Below, one piece after another: positions 52,409-62,452 of a DNA stretch of 64,000 nucleotides (the stretch's first letter is position 1; every line of letters begins with the position of its first letter). Source of the DNA: Myxococcus xanthus (lineage in GTDB: Bacteria; Myxococcota; Myxococcia; Myxococcales; Myxococcaceae). The notes beneath the pieces were generated by a model. It saw only the letters and a list, made by a program, of their open reading frames with translations. It had not been told where the DNA came from and searched no databases. A program made the position numbers and the translations under genes. The stretch covers positions 5,025,001 to 5,089,000 of the forward strand of contig NZ_CP017174.1 in NCBI RefSeq assembly GCF_006402735.1, in the 5' to 3' direction.

Positions 52409-53317
52409 ATGAACTGCCAGGACCTCGAACGGCTGCTCTATCCGTACCTCGACGGCGAATTCCAGCCCGAGGAACGAGTGGACCTCGAAACCCACCTCTC
52501 CGGGTGCGCTGATTGCCGGCGCCGCGCGGAGGAAGAGAAGCAGATGCAGCAGGCGCTGCGGCGAGCCGCGCGCCACTCCGTTTCGGGCATGCGGGCCCCC
52601 GCCTCGCTCCGGGCCGGCATCCAAGTGGGCCTCAAGCAGGAGCAGCGCCGCGTCCAGTTCGGCGTCTGGCTGCGCGCCGGGGCCATGGCGCTGGTGGTGG
52701 TGACGGTGGGCGGCGGCTGGGCCGCGTTCCACGCCGAGCAGCGCCTGAGCGCGGCCAGGACGGAAGCGGTGCAGCGCCACAGCAAGAGCAAGGCGCTCCC
52801 CTTCGAGATTGCCTCCAACGCGCCGGAGCAGGTGGAGGAGTGGTTCAAGGACAAGGTGGATCCGCGCATCACCGTCCCGCAGATTCCCAAGGCCAAGCCG
52901 CTGGGCGGGCGCATCTCCATCCTCAACGGCCGCGAAGTCGCGTACATCAGCTACGAGACCCTTCCCGACAACGAAGGTGAGCCGAGCCGCCGCTTGGGCG
53001 TCTTCGTGCTCCCTGGCAACGACGAAGTCTCCATCCCGAAGTTCCAGGCCCTGCAAGCCGTGGAAGTGGACTCCGCGCAGGGCTTCAATGTCGTCACCTG
53101 GCGCGACGATGAAATCGTCTACGAGATGGTGACGGACATGGACGAAAGCGACATCCGCCGGATGCTCGCCGAGCGCGACAGTGGTGAGAAGCTCGCGCGC
53201 AAGTCCGCGCCGGAGGCCGACGAGCCGCTGTATTCGCTCCCGCCCGCGCCTCGCGCGCCACGCTCCCGGCCTCCCATCTCCGTCGAGCCCGTGACGTACC
53301 CGACGTACCCTCAGTGA
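52409..53317 (+). CDS. Anti-sigma factor, zinc-finger (ZAS) type
   Basis: 302 residues. N-terminal ZAS domain with HxxxCxxC (residues 31-38, THLSGCADCRRRAEEEKQMQ), one membrane segment near residues 88-107 (AGAMALVVVTVGGGWAAFHA), and a periplasmic part (~110-300) with LPFEIASNAPEQVEEWFKDK, similar to the DUF family seen behind many ECF anti-sigma factors. It probably binds RpoE1 in the absence of signal and releases it on envelope stress; signal unknown. ATG 52409 follows the sigma stop by 22 bp. Confidence 0.85.
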   Translation: MNCQDLERLLYPYLDGEFQPEERVDLETHLSGCADCRRRAEEEKQMQQALRRAARHSVSGMRAPASLRAGIQVGLKQEQRRVQFGVWLRAGAMALVVVTVGGGWAAFHAEQRLSAARTEAVQRHSKSKALPFEIASNAPEQVEEWFKDKVDPRITVPQIPKAKPLGGRISILNGREVAYISYETLPDNEGEPSRRLGVFVLPGNDEVSIPKFQALQAVEVDSAQGFNVVTWRDDEIVYEMVTDMDESDIRRMLAERDSGEKLARKSAPEADEPLYSLPPAPRAPRSRPPISVEPVTYPTYPQ

Positions 53318-53493
53318 CGGAAACGTCGGCTGTGTGACGGCGCTTGCCCGCTCCCCGGGCAGCCGGAATTCCGCCTGGTCCGAACATTGACGCTCCCGCG
53401 CATGGCCGATAGCCTCGACGCACATCATCACCTTGCGCGTCGCGGCCGGTAGGGCGTTTGCGCGCGCCGCACACCAGGACGGGCCGTCCCTCC

Positions 53494-55179
53494 ATGTCGA
53501 AGAAAATCCTGATCGTCGAAAGCGACACCGCGCTCTCCGCCACCCTGCGCTCGGCCCTGGAGGGCCGGGGCTTCACGGTCGAAGAGACGACCGACGGCAA
53601 GGGCAGCGTGGAGCAGATCCGCAGGGACCGGCCGGACCTCGTGGTGCTCGCGGTGGACCTGTCCGCGGGACAGAACGGCTACCTCATCTGCGGCAAGCTG
53701 AAGAAGGACGATGACCTCAAGAACGTCCCCATCCTCATCATCGGCAACCCGGACGGCTTCGCGCAGCACCGCAAGCTGAAGGCCCACGCCGACGAGTACG
53801 TCGCCAAGCCGGTGGACGCGGATCAACTGGTGGAGCGCGCGGGGGCACTGATCGGCTTCCCCGAGCTGCCCGCCACCGAGGACGTCGTCGACGAGAGCCT
53901 CACGCTGGACGCGCTTGGCGACGAGCCGATGACGGCGGACTTCGGCGAGGAGATCTCCGTGGAGACCGCGGAGGAGCCTCCCGTCACGGGCGAGGAGTTG
54001 GACCTGGACGCCGCCTTCGGCGACCTGTCCGCCCCCGAGGAGCCGCCGTCCTTCGAGGAAGAAGTCGTCGTCGCGCCGCCCGAGGCGGTGGTGGAAGGCG
54101 TGGAGGAGGACTTCTCCACGCTCGACTCGCTGGGCACCGACTCGGATGATCCGCTGGAAGGGCTGGATGACTCCGACGAGAAGACGGTGATCGGCTTCAT
54201 CGCCCCCGCTCCCGTAGCCGCGCCCCCTCCCGAGCCTCCCCGCGCCGTCGCGCCGCCCCCCGTGCCCCGCCCCATCGCGGCCCCCCGCCCCGCCCCGCCG
54301 CCCGTCGCGGTGGCGCCGGCCGCCGACGCCGCGGAGCTGCGCAGCCTGCGCACGCGGGTGGCCGAGCTCCAGGCCGAGCTCGACGACTCGCGTGGCATGG
54401 CGTCCCACGCCGAGGAGCGCGTGCGTGACCTGGAGGCGCAGCTGGAGAGCCAGGCCACGGAGCTGGAGGCGGCCCGGGCGTCCTCGGGCAAGAACGACAA
54501 GGACACCTTCGCCCTCCGCGACGCGGCCAACAAGAAGGACAAGGAGATCCTCCGCCTCAAGACGGAGCTGAATCAGAAGGACCAGGAGATCATCGAGCTC
54601 AAGGACCAGAGCCTGGAGCTGGAGCAGAAGGCCAGCACCGCCGAGTCCGAGCTCGCCCAGCGCGACGCCCAGCTCAAGACGCTGAGCGCCCGGGCGGACT
54701 CACTCGCCTCGGACCGCAAGCGCGTGGACCAGCAGCTGGCCGCCGCCAAGGAAGAGGCCCGGGGCGCGTCCGCGCAGCTCACCGTGCTGCAGACGGAGCT
54801 GGACCAGCACCAGGCCCAGGCGCAGGCCTACGCCGCGGAGCTGGAGGAGCTGCGCGCTCGCGCGGGGCAGCTGGAGGCGGACGTCCAGGCCGCGCAGCAT
54901 GAGGCCGAGGACCTGCGCGTCCAACTGGGCCAGGCCCAGGTGGAGCTGTCCGAGCAGAGCAGCCGCGCCAGCGCGGAGGCCGACGAGCTGCGCGGCCGCA
55001 TCGCCGAGTTGGAGGCCGCCACGGCCCGCAACGAGGAGCGCGTGACGCGCCTCTACGCACGCATCAAGAGCGAGGAGAAGCTGCGCGAGAAGACGAAGAA
55101 GGCGCTCGTCATCGCCCAGCAGCTCCTGGACGAGCCCGCCTCCTCGGTGGCGGACGACGCCAGCGAAGCCGCGGCCTAG
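53494..55179 (+). CDS. frzS: FrzS, S-motility protein
   Basis: 561 residues. N-terminal receiver-like domain (SKKILIVESDTALSATLRSA, ...PDLVVLAVDLSAGQNGYLIC, NPDGFAQHRKLKAHADEY, AKPVDADQLVERAGALIGFP) nearly the published M. xanthus FrzS sequence; the position of the phospho-Asp reads Ala, so it is a pseudo-receiver. Then an acidic linker (~125-250), a Pro/Ala stretch (VAAPPPEPPRAVAPPPVPRP) and a long coiled coil (~285-545, ELRSLRTRVAELQAELDDSR and following heptads). FrzS shuttles between poles and acts on type IV pilus motility. SD weak before ATG 53494. The gene stands alone behind rpoE1/anti-sigma. Confidence 0.95.
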   Translation: MSKKILIVESDTALSATLRSALEGRGFTVEETTDGKGSVEQIRRDRPDLVVLAVDLSAGQNGYLICGKLKKDDDLKNVPILIIGNPDGFAQHRKLKAHADEYVAKPVDADQLVERAGALIGFPELPATEDVVDESLTLDALGDEPMTADFGEEISVETAEEPPVTGEELDLDAAFGDLSAPEEPPSFEEEVVVAPPEAVVEGVEEDFSTLDSLGTDSDDPLEGLDDSDEKTVIGFIAPAPVAAPPPEPPRAVAPPPVPRPIAAPRPAPPPVAVAPAADAAELRSLRTRVAELQAELDDSRGMASHAEERVRDLEAQLESQATELEAARASSGKNDKDTFALRDAANKKDKEILRLKTELNQKDQEIIELKDQSLELEQKASTAESELAQRDAQLKTLSARADSLASDRKRVDQQLAAAKEEARGASAQLTVLQTELDQHQAQAQAYAAELEELRARAGQLEADVQAAQHEAEDLRVQLGQAQVELSEQSSRASAEADELRGRIAELEAATARNEERVTRLYARIKSEEKLREKTKKALVIAQQLLDEPASSVADDASEAAA

Positions 55180-55195
55180 TCGCACGGGCCGCGCT

Positions 55196-55218
55196 CCCCG
55201 GGCCCACCGCGCCCGGGG
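55196..55218. terminator. Bidirectional hairpin after frzS
   Basis: ccccgggc (55196-55203) with gcccgggg (55211-55218), 7-nt loop, between convergent genes frzS and the HEAT-like gene. Confidence 0.7.
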
Positions 55219-55230
55219 CACCGCCGGCCC

Positions 55231-56364
55231 CTACCCCTGCTTCTTCGGGGTCGTCTTCTTCTCGTGCAGCTTCTTCGCGAAGCCCTGCACGGCCGCGGGC
55301 ACGTTCTTGTCGCGGCTGAGGTCCTTCAGCTCGGCGTCCCGGAACGAGTTGAGGAACTTCATGGTGACGGTGAGCGGGACCTTGGGGTTCTTCACCAGCG
55401 CCATCTTCACCTTGTGGTTCTTCGTCCACTCGCGGTTGCTGTAGATGACGCGCAGCACGTCATCCATCATCGCGCGGTTGGTGGCGAACGAGAGCACCTC
55501 GCCGTCGGTGATGCGCGGGCTGCGGATGACGGCCACCGCTACCAGCTTGTTCGTCTCGCGGATGAGCGCGGTGCGGGCTTCCTTGTTGCCCAGCGTGGCC
55601 AGCTTGATCTTCTCCGCGATGGACATGCGCATGATGCGCTGGGCCAGCGTCAGGCGCTTGCCCTCCTCCATGGGGGCGGCGGATTCGTCCGCGGCCTCCT
55701 GGAACTCCTGAAGCACCTCCTCCGCGGTGGGGCCCTGCGGCGGGGGCGCCTCCGCGGCCTCGGGGCCGAAGACGCGCACGCGCGCGGCCTTCATCTGCGG
55801 CACGTCCATCAGCGTCAGTCCGCTGCGCACCGCGAAGTCGCAGACGTTGTCGATGAGCGACACCGGCGCGCTCGCATTGACGCAGAGGTTGCGGAGGATG
55901 TCCTCGTGGCGCAGAAGACGGAGCTGGTTCTGCCCGATGATCTCCGCCAGCTTCGGGCTGCAGTCCTTCGCCACGTCCGCCACCGCGTCGTCCGGCGTGC
56001 TGGCGTTGAGGACCAGCATCTCCGCGTAGGCCTCGTTGCCTTTCACGAGCCCCAGGAGGTAGCCGAGCACCTGCGGCTGCACCTCTTCGTCGCGCAGCGC
56101 GGAGCCCAGAATCCTGTCCGGCAGCCCCGCGGCCGTCTTCGCCGCCGTCTCGCGCACGTTCGCGTCCGGATCGTACGTGAGCATGTAGAGCGCGCCCACC
56201 ATGTCGGAGGGGCTGAGCGGAACGAGCGACTTCGCCGCCATCATCCGCAGCGGCACCGGCGCCGCGGGGTCCACGTGCTTGCGCAGATTGGGCGGCAGGA
56301 ACTCCGCATCGAAGGGGCAGCCCGGGGGCGGTGTCGGGACAGCGTTGGGAGCGGCAGTGGTCAT
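55231..56364 (-). CDS. HEAT-like repeat protein, unknown function
   Basis: 377 residues, soluble. N-terminal low-complexity start ([20 protein letters not shown]), then helical repeats of HEAT/ARM type ([21 protein letters not shown] near 51, [20 protein letters not shown] near 79, [20 protein letters not shown] near 126) and a Lys-rich C-terminus ([13 protein letters not shown]). Resembles conserved myxobacterial proteins next to coaX. Role unknown. Its start overlaps the coaX stop by 4 bp, so they are co-transcribed. Confidence 0.7.
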   Translation of the reverse strand: MTTAAPNAVPTPPPGCPFDAEFLPPNLRKHVDPAAPVPLRMMAAKSLVPLSPSDMVGALYMLTYDPDANVRETAAKTAAGLPDRILGSALRDEEVQPQVLGYLLGLVKGNEAYAEMLVLNASTPDDAVADVAKDCSPKLAEIIGQNQLRLLRHEDILRNLCVNASAPVSLIDNVCDFAVRSGLTLMDVPQMKAARVRVFGPEAAEAPPPQGPTAEEVLQEFQEAADESAAPMEEGKRLTLAQRIMRMSIAEKIKLATLGNKEARTALIRETNKLVAVAVIRSPRITDGEVLSFATNRAMMDDVLRVIYSNREWTKNHKVKMALVKNPKVPLTVTMKFLNSFRDAELKDLSRDKNVPAAVQGFAKKLHEKKTTPKKQG

Positions 56365-57131
56365 GACGCGTGATTCCTTCCGTAGATGATGCGCAGGCCC
56401 TCGAGCGTGAGGAACTCATCCACCTGGTGGATGACCTTCGACTCGCTGGCCACCAGCGACGCGAGCCCTCCAGTGGCGACGACCTTCACCGGAAAGCCCA
56501 GTTCGGCCTGCATGCGGGTGCAGATGCCGTCCACCATGCCCACGTAGCCGTAGACGAGCCCGGCCTGCATGGAGTGCACGGTGTTGCGCCCGATGACATG
56601 CGGCGGCCGCGCGAACTCCACACGCGGCAGCTTGGAGGCATTCTGGAACAGCGCCTCCATGGAGATGTTGATGCCGGGGCAGATGCAGCCCCCCAGGTAC
56701 TCCCCCTTCGGCGACACCGCGTCGAACGTCGTCGCGGTGCCGAAGTCCACCACCACCACGCCGGCGTGGTGCTTCTCGTAGGCGGACACCGCGTTGACGA
56801 TGCGGTCCGCGCCCACCTCCCGGGGATTGTCGTAGAGGATGGGCATGCCCGTCTTCACTCCGGGCCCGACGAACATGGGCCGGATGCGGAAGTACCGCTC
56901 GCTCATCTTCTCCAGGTTGGACTGGAGCGGCGGCACCACGCTGGACACGGCCACCGCTGTCACCTTCGTCGGGTCGATGCCGCAATGGGTGAAGAGCTGC
57001 CGGACCAGGATGCCGTACTCATCCGAGGTGCGGCGCGTGCTGGTCTCCACGCGCCAGTGGTCGAGCAGGCGCCGGCCCTCGAACACTCCGAGCACGGTGT
57101 TGGTGTTGCCGACGTCGATGGCCAGGAGCAT
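56361..57131 (-). CDS. coaX: Type III pantothenate kinase
   Basis: 256 residues. [20 protein letters not shown] start (phosphate-binding loop D-x-G-N-T), [20 protein letters not shown] near 93 (DxxxxGxDR), [20 protein letters not shown] near 122 and [20 protein letters not shown] near 143 are the CoaX signatures. First enzyme of CoA synthesis; needs a monovalent cation and is not feedback-inhibited. The upstream birA gene ends 13 bp away, the HEAT-like gene overlaps downstream. Alternative upstream reading frame is in birA. Confidence 0.95.
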   Translation of the reverse strand: MLLAIDVGNTNTVLGVFEGRRLLDHWRVETSTRRTSDEYGILVRQLFTHCGIDPTKVTAVAVSSVVPPLQSNLEKMSERYFRIRPMFVGPGVKTGMPILYDNPREVGADRIVNAVSAYEKHHAGVVVVDFGTATTFDAVSPKGEYLGGCICPGINISMEALFQNASKLPRVEFARPPHVIGRNTVHSMQAGLVYGYVGMVDGICTRMQAELGFPVKVVATGGLASLVASESKVIHQVDEFLTLEGLRIIYGRNHAS

Positions 57132-57144
57132 CACACCGCGCACT

Positions 57145-58176
57145 CTATCGCCGTGGGCGAAGCTGCTCCACGTCGCCCGCCAACACGCGCTCGAGCGAGC
57201 CCTCCGCCGTCCGGACCAGCAGCGCCCCGGACGGGTCGATGTCCTCGGCCCGCCCCCGCAGCTCCTGCCGGTCGGTGCGCACCAGCACGTCCTGCCCCAG
57301 CGTGGACGACAGCGCCTTCCAGCGGGCACGCACCGCGTCGAAGCCCGTGGCCAGATAGAGGTCCAGCCACTCCTCCAGCCGCGTCCAGAGGGAGGCGGCG
57401 AAGCGGGTCCGGTGCACCGGCTGCCCCAGGGCCAGCGACAACGACGTGGCGGTGGCCCGCAGCTCCTCCGGGAAGTGCTCGGCCTGGGAGTTGAGATTGA
57501 CCCCCACGCCCACGATGACGAAGTGCACGCGCTCGGGTTCGGCGGACAGCTCGGTGAGGATTCCCGCGACCTTGAGGCCGTCGATTTGGACGTCGTTGGG
57601 CCACTTGATGGCGGCCTCCACGCCCGCGTCGCGCAGCGATTCCGCCAGCGCCACGGCCGCCACCAGCGTCAGCTCCGGCGCGCGCTGGGGCGGCAGGTCC
57701 GGACGAAGGATGGCGGAGAAGTAGAGGTTGAGGCCCGGCGGGGACACCCAGGTGCGGCCCCGGCGCCCCTTGCCCGCGGTCTGCTGCTCGGCCACCACGA
57801 CCTCACCGTGCTCGGCGCCGTCCTGGGCCAGGCGGAAGGCCTTCTCGTTGGTGGAAGGCAGCGATTCGTGGTGGTGGATGGTGCGGCCCAGGTCGTGGGT
57901 GCCCAGCAGCGGGCCCACCTCGAGCGAGGTGAGCCGGTCCGGCACCGCCACCAGCCGGTAGCCTCGCGCGGACACCGCCTCGATGCGGTAGCCCTTCGCG
58001 CGCAGGGCCTCCACGTGCTTCCACACCGCCGTGCGCGACAGGCCCAGCTTGCTGGAGAGCGCTTCACCGGAGGTGTAGTCGCCCCCGCTTTCCGACAGGA
58101 AGCTCAGGATGAGCTCTTCCTGGGTCTGCTCGTTCGCATTGGCGGCCACAGCGGCACCTCGTGGAGATTCCTCCAC
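57145..58176 (-). CDS. birA: BirA, biotin ligase and repressor
   Basis: 343 residues. N-terminal winged HTH ([40 protein letters not shown] near 35-60), central ligase domain with [20 protein letters not shown] near 129 (GRGRxG type biotinyl-AMP loop, here GKGRRGR), [20 protein letters not shown] near 190 and [13 protein letters not shown] near 215, and a C-terminal SH3-like domain. Biotinylates carboxylases and can repress biotin genes, given the HTH. Full length. In one direction with coaX; start ATG 58176 may be internal by a few residues. Confidence 0.95.
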   Translation of the reverse strand: MEESPRGAAVAANANEQTQEELILSFLSESGGDYTSGEALSSKLGLSRTAVWKHVEALRAKGYRIEAVSARGYRLVAVPDRLTSLEVGPLLGTHDLGRTIHHHESLPSTNEKAFRLAQDGAEHGEVVVAEQQTAGKGRRGRTWVSPPGLNLYFSAILRPDLPPQRAPELTLVAAVALAESLRDAGVEAAIKWPNDVQIDGLKVAGILTELSAEPERVHFVIVGVGVNLNSQAEHFPEELRATATSLSLALGQPVHRTRFAASLWTRLEEWLDLYLATGFDAVRARWKALSSTLGQDVLVRTDRQELRGRAEDIDPSGALLVRTAEGSLERVLAGDVEQLRPRR

Positions 58177-58180
58177 CGTA

Positions 58181-58786
58181 TCAACCCGAAGGCGGCGCCG
58201 CGCCGTCCCGGAGCTGCCAGGCCGTCAGTTCCAGGGAGGTCTGCGGCATCAGCTGGCCGTTGGTCTCCACGGCCACTTCGATGCGCACCACGCCGACGCC
58301 AGGCGCGAACGTCATCGTATTCACCAGCGTGGCCTTGGCGTCCACCCGGTTGCGGCCCTCCACCTGGACACAGTTCGGGAAGGTGCCCGCGGGCGTCTCA
58401 CAGGAGTCCCCCGCCTGGACAATGTGGTAGCGCTCCGTGGAGGACACGGACACCACGTTCGTCCACGAGTGCCCGGTCCGCACCGGACCGCGCAGCAGGT
58501 AGCGCTTGGGGTCTCTCAAGCCGTAGCCGTCCAGCGAGAGCTGACCGCCCTGGCTGTCATGGAAGACGCCGGCCTCTTCCTTGAGAATCTCCACGGTGAC
58601 TTGTTTGTCGTCGCGGCCGTTGAGCCGGTAGGTCCAGCTGTTGCCCACCGCGAGCGGGTAGTACGCGGACACGTCATCGGTGCTGGCGCTCGCGCCCGCC
58701 GCCGCGTCGACGTTCTTGGAACAGCCCGTGCCCAGCACCAGGGCCGCCAGTACCGCGGCCCCGCCCATGCCGAATGAACGCTTCAT
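58181..58786 (-). CDS. Hypothetical lipoprotein
   Basis: 201 residues from ATG 58786 (MKRSFGMGGAAVLAALVLGT then GCSKN, lipobox LGTGC). The mature part has YYPLAVGNSWTYRLNGRD near residue 42 and LRGPVRTGHSWTNVVSV near 97, a pattern seen in many small myxobacterial lipoproteins (one beta-rich domain), plus SCETPAGTFPNCVQVEG near 128. Function unknown. The next lipoprotein gene upstream ends 7 bp before this start, so they share a transcript. Confidence 0.7.
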   Translation of the reverse strand: MKRSFGMGGAAVLAALVLGTGCSKNVDAAAGASASTDDVSAYYPLAVGNSWTYRLNGRDDKQVTVEILKEEAGVFHDSQGGQLSLDGYGLRDPKRYLLRGPVRTGHSWTNVVSVSSTERYHIVQAGDSCETPAGTFPNCVQVEGRNRVDAKATLVNTMTFAPGVGVVRIEVAVETNGQLMPQTSLELTAWQLRDGAAPPSG

Positions 58787-58793
58787 GTCGATG

Positions 58794-59711
58794 TCAGTCC
58801 GCGCGGCTGGGGCCACGCGCCTCCGCAGGTGAGTGCTTACGTGATGCGTAGAGCGTGTCCAGCGCCTGTTGCGCGGCGGCCTGGACGGCGGGCGCATCGT
58901 GCCCCTGCGCCATCGTGTAGAGATAGGCCTCCGCCTCCGGGCCACCGATTTCGCCCACCGCGAAGACAATCTCCTGCACGAAGCCCAGGTCACGGCCACG
59001 CACCAGGTCGATGAGCACGGGCACGGCGGCTCGCGCCTTCATCTCCACGAGCGAGCCCATCGTCCTGCGCACCGTCTCTGCGTCGGTCGCTTCCTTGAGC
59101 CGGTCGATGAGCAGCGGCGCGGCCGCCGGGTGCTGCCGTTCCGCCAGCGTGCGCAGGCTGAACTCCCGCACCCGCGAGTCCGAGGCCTTGAGGTCCAGCA
59201 CCAGCTCTTCATCGGTGCGGTCCAGCGCCGTCAACTGCATGACGGCGGACTCGGTCACCTGGCGCAGCACGTTGGCCAGTGCCGTGCGCATGGCCTTCTG
59301 CCGTCCCGCGGGCGAGTCCTCCTCGACGGGCGCCTCTCCCAGCCCGACCAGTTCGTAGCGCTGGGGCAGACTCCCACCGAAGCGCTCCAGGACCAGGTTG
59401 GCACCTACTTCGGCGAAGCTGCGCGGGTCACCGTCCTTCAGCACTTCGCGGGTGAAGGGCACATCCAGCGTCAGGCGCCAGGGCCGCTCCTCGCGAGGCG
59501 CCTCCGCGCCCTTCTGCTCGAAACGGCCGGAGTCTTTCAGGGCGGCGGTGAAGAGCGTGGCCACGCCCTCGGGAGCCAGGCCCAGCAGGGCGTTGTCCCG
59601 CAGGGTGGCCCCGGAGAGTTCCACCGGCGCCACCGGGTAGCGCGGCGACTGCCATCGGCAGGCACCGAGCAGCAGGACGACGCAGGAGGCGAGCAACAGG
59701 ACCGGCTTCAT
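58794..59711 (-). CDS. HEAT-repeat lipoprotein
   Basis: 305 residues from ATG 59711 (MKPVLLLASCVVLLLGACRW, lipobox LLGAC). N-terminal part unique (~25-160), then HEAT-like repeats from residue ~175: LDLKASDSRVREFSLRTLAE, RQHPAAAPLLIDRLKEATDA, RAAVPVLIDLVRGRDLGFVQ, VFAVGEIGGPEAEAYLYTMA. HEAT repeats suggest protein binding in the outer-membrane periplasm. An in-frame ATG at 59753 gives no lipobox at the right place. Paired with the lipoprotein downstream. Confidence 0.75.
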   Translation of the reverse strand: MKPVLLLASCVVLLLGACRWQSPRYPVAPVELSGATLRDNALLGLAPEGVATLFTAALKDSGRFEQKGAEAPREERPWRLTLDVPFTREVLKDGDPRSFAEVGANLVLERFGGSLPQRYELVGLGEAPVEEDSPAGRQKAMRTALANVLRQVTESAVMQLTALDRTDEELVLDLKASDSRVREFSLRTLAERQHPAAAPLLIDRLKEATDAETVRRTMGSLVEMKARAAVPVLIDLVRGRDLGFVQEIVFAVGEIGGPEAEAYLYTMAQGHDAPAVQAAAQQALDTLYASRKHSPAEARGPSRAD

Positions 59712-59777
59712 CGCTCCCCAGGGTAACACCTGGAGAGCGGCGGCGCCGACCAATCCCTCACCTCCTGGAGTGCCGCG

Positions 59778-62354
59778 TCAGCTATCGCGCTCCCCGGACG
59801 GCCCCTTGGGGGGCACGGACGAGTCAGCGGACGGCTCACCGTCGGTGGGAGAGGGAGCAGGCTCGCTGACCTGTGCGCCCTCCGCGGATCCAGAAGACGT
59901 CGTCATCGCGGCACCAGGGGCCACTTCGCCCGCCGAGCCGTCCTGCACGCCCGCCTGAGTCAGCCCCGAAGTCGGAGCAACCGATGACGTCTCCTCGGAA
60001 GGAGCAGTCCCGGACACGTCCACCTGTGTGGCGACGCCCACGGACGCGGATGCCACTTCGCCGGAGACCGCCCCGGAACCGACATCACCAGCAGAGGCAA
60101 TCGCTTCGCCCGACACGGCACCTGGGGCAGCAACCGAGCCCGCTCCACTGTCAGCGCTCGCATCGCCCGACTTGGAGACGGGCGGTGCCTCGCCAGCACC
60201 GTTCGCAGCAGGAGACGCGACCCCCGTAGCACCGGTCCCGGCAGTCGACACTCCGGTGGCACCGACAGAAGTCGTCTCTCCAGCGACGCTCCAGGCGGCC
60301 GTATCTCCGCCAGCGCCCTCAGCCGAGGCTCCGGCCTCGCCAGCAGCGGCACCGCCCGTAACGGAGGCACCCGCCTCGCCCGCGGTACCACCGGCACCCG
60401 AAGCACCGGCCTCGCCAGCACCCGTAGCCGAAGCACCGGCCTCGCCCGCGGTACCACCGGCACCTGTGTTGGAGGCACCCGCCTCCCCTGTGGCACCACC
60501 AGCACCCGCAGCCGCGACTCCCGCCTCGCCCGCGGTACCACCGGCACCCGCAGCGCCCGCCTCACCAGCGGCAGCGGCCTCTCCAGCAGCCCCCGCCTCA
60601 CCAGGAGCTCCGGTGGCACCGGCCTCACCCGCGCGGCTGCCACGGCCGCGACGGCCCCGGCGACGGCGGCGGCGGCGCTTGCGGTCACCCGGTGCCCCTT
60701 CGGCACCGGCATCCGCGGCGGTTCCATCGGGACGCGCACCACCCACGAAAGCGCTGGCGGCCTCGAGGTCGTCATCCTCCCCGTCCTCGTCGTCGCCCTC
60801 CTCATCGTCCTCGCGGCCCTGCAGGACCGGCGCGGCCGGAACCGGAGCGGCTTCACGCGCATCACCAGCGGGAGCAGCCGGAGCTTCCTCCGTGGAAGCC
60901 CCCGCGGTGGCCTCCGCTTCACGAGCCTCACGGGCCTCGCGCGACTCACGCTCACGGCGGCGCTTCTCACGCGGACGCTCGCGTTCCGCCGGTGCCGCGG
61001 CCTCGGTGGGCTCCTCGCCTTCCCGGGCCTGCTTCTCGCGCTGACGCTCCTCGCGGCGCTTCTGGGCCTCCTCGGCATCCAGCTTCGCGGCCTCGAAGAA
61101 CTTCTCGTCGACCTCGTACAGCGCGACCTGCGTGACGGAGACGGCCGTCTCCGCTTCCAGGAACTTCTCGCCCAGCGCGTCACCGCACCAGAGCATCACC
61201 AGCGAACCATTGGCCTGCGCCTCGGTGCGCGCATCACCACGCACGTCACCCGGGCTCACCAACAGGCCCACCTGCGCCGAGTAGTGGCCCAGGTCACGCC
61301 GCAGCTCCTGCACCGACTTGCGGTCGATGCCGGGCGTGCCCTTCAGCATGCGCACCGCGTAGCGCAACTCCACGCTGCCCTCGCGCTTGCGCGCCGTGAG
61401 CAAGGGCCCTTCCTTGGACCGCTTGGCCACCTTCAGCTCGCGGAAGCCCAGGCCGTGCATCATCTTCACGACGGACTTCTCGAACGTACCGACGTCCAGT
61501 TCGCCCAGGCGCTTGCGCAGCCCACGCGCCACGGAGCGGCGCGCGTCCTTGAGCGCGGCGCGCAGCGTGGACACCAGCGCGGCATCCGCCGGGGCCTCGC
61601 CAGCGGCAGCTGGCTTGCCCAGCACCGGACGGCCAGCCTCCAGCGGGATGCCCAGCGCCTGCGCGAACGCGGCCTGGAGCTCCAGCGGAGGGGCCTCGCT
61701 CGGGGCGCCAGCGCGCTCCAGCGACACCTCACCAGAGTCCTTGCTGAAGGCGTACTGCGGCCGGCGGCCCGCGTCGATGCGACGCTGGTTGTCCTCCAGC
61801 AGCGCGGTGAGCACCGCCTCCACCGTGGTGTCCTCGGCGCACAGCTCCTTGGCCCGGGCACGCTCGATGATCTGATCGGTGCGCAGCCCGATGTCCGACT
61901 CGCTGAGAATCTCGAACACCACCTCGGGCAGCGGCGGGAAGCGCTTGCGGCGACCGCCACGCTCCTCGTCCTCGTCGCGGCGGCGCTTGCGGTCGCTGCC
62001 ACGGCCCGCGACCCGCACGTTGTCCGTGCGCGGCTCCGGGTGACGCTCCGCCGGACGCAGCGGCGGCAGCTCTTCTTCAGGATGCGGCTCGACCACGCCG
62101 GTTTGAGCCAGTGCCTCGACGTCCTCGGGAATCGACCAGTCAACCAGCGCGAAGGTGTCCTTCGCCGTCACAAGTACCTTGCGATCCCGCGTGCGGCGCG
62201 CCATGGCTGCGAGGCGCGACAGCATCGTCACCTCAGGCGTCTTGCCCACGTGGGACAGCAGGCTCTGCTGGATGGACTTCTCGGTAATTTCAAGGAAGTG
62301 GAGGGGACGACCTTCGCTCTCCAGGATGCGGAGCGCGGCCTCGTAGAATGTCAT
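59778..62354 (-). CDS. HARE-HTH protein with Mrr-like domain and long low-complexity tail
   Basis: 858 residues. Residues 1-75: HARE-HTH domain (FYEAALRILESEGRPLHFLE, ITEKSIQQSLLSHVGKTPEV). Residues ~140-220 look like a second HTH (PLPEVVFEILSESDIGLRTD). About 280-400: restriction-endonuclease (Mrr)-like fold (KMMHGLGFRELKVAKRSKEG, KREGSVELRYAVRMLKG, GLLVSPGDVRGDARTEAQAN), with ELRY where active Mrr has a catalytic Q/E-x-K, so probably inactive. Then a Glu/Lys/Arg coiled region (~420-500) and a ~330-residue Ala/Gly/Glu tail of GEAGAxGxGGTA units. Aravind's group described HARE-HTH with restriction-type domains in bacteria; here the role is unknown, perhaps DNA or chromatin binding. Confidence 0.7.
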   Translation of the reverse strand: MTFYEAALRILESEGRPLHFLEITEKSIQQSLLSHVGKTPEVTMLSRLAAMARRTRDRKVLVTAKDTFALVDWSIPEDVEALAQTGVVEPHPEEELPPLRPAERHPEPRTDNVRVAGRGSDRKRRRDEDEERGGRRKRFPPLPEVVFEILSESDIGLRTDQIIERARAKELCAEDTTVEAVLTALLEDNQRRIDAGRRPQYAFSKDSGEVSLERAGAPSEAPPLELQAAFAQALGIPLEAGRPVLGKPAAAGEAPADAALVSTLRAALKDARRSVARGLRKRLGELDVGTFEKSVVKMMHGLGFRELKVAKRSKEGPLLTARKREGSVELRYAVRMLKGTPGIDRKSVQELRRDLGHYSAQVGLLVSPGDVRGDARTEAQANGSLVMLWCGDALGEKFLEAETAVSVTQVALYEVDEKFFEAAKLDAEEAQKRREERQREKQAREGEEPTEAAAPAERERPREKRRRERESREAREAREAEATAGASTEEAPAAPAGDAREAAPVPAAPVLQGREDDEEGDDEDGEDDDLEAASAFVGGARPDGTAADAGAEGAPGDRKRRRRRRRGRRGRGSRAGEAGATGAPGEAGAAGEAAAAGEAGAAGAGGTAGEAGVAAAGAGGATGEAGASNTGAGGTAGEAGASATGAGEAGASGAGGTAGEAGASVTGGAAAGEAGASAEGAGGDTAAWSVAGETTSVGATGVSTAGTGATGVASPAANGAGEAPPVSKSGDASADSGAGSVAAPGAVSGEAIASAGDVGSGAVSGEVASASVGVATQVDVSGTAPSEETSSVAPTSGLTQAGVQDGSAGEVAPGAAMTTSSGSAEGAQVSEPAPSPTDGEPSADSSVPPKGPSGERDS

Positions 62355-62412
62355 CGAGTATTCCCCAGGAATTCCGAACGGTTACAAAAATGTAGGTCCG
62401 TATAGGCGGCGG

Positions 62413-62442
62413 ATGCTAGCCATCGCTAAACTGGCTTGTCAA
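62413..62442 (-). promoter_or_regulatory. Probable promoter of the HARE-HTH gene
   Basis: On the minus strand TTGACA (62437-62442), 18-bp spacer, TAGCAT (62413-62418). Predicted start near 62406, ~50 bp before the ATG. Perfect -35. Confidence 0.5.
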
Positions 62443-62452
62443 CGAACGCAAG

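Noticed and set aside
60300-60620. Repetitive tract resembling tandem repeats or a CRISPR array
   Set aside because: The repeats are codons of a Gly/Ala/Glu-rich protein tail, irregular in length and with no spacer structure. I see no CRISPR array in the window.
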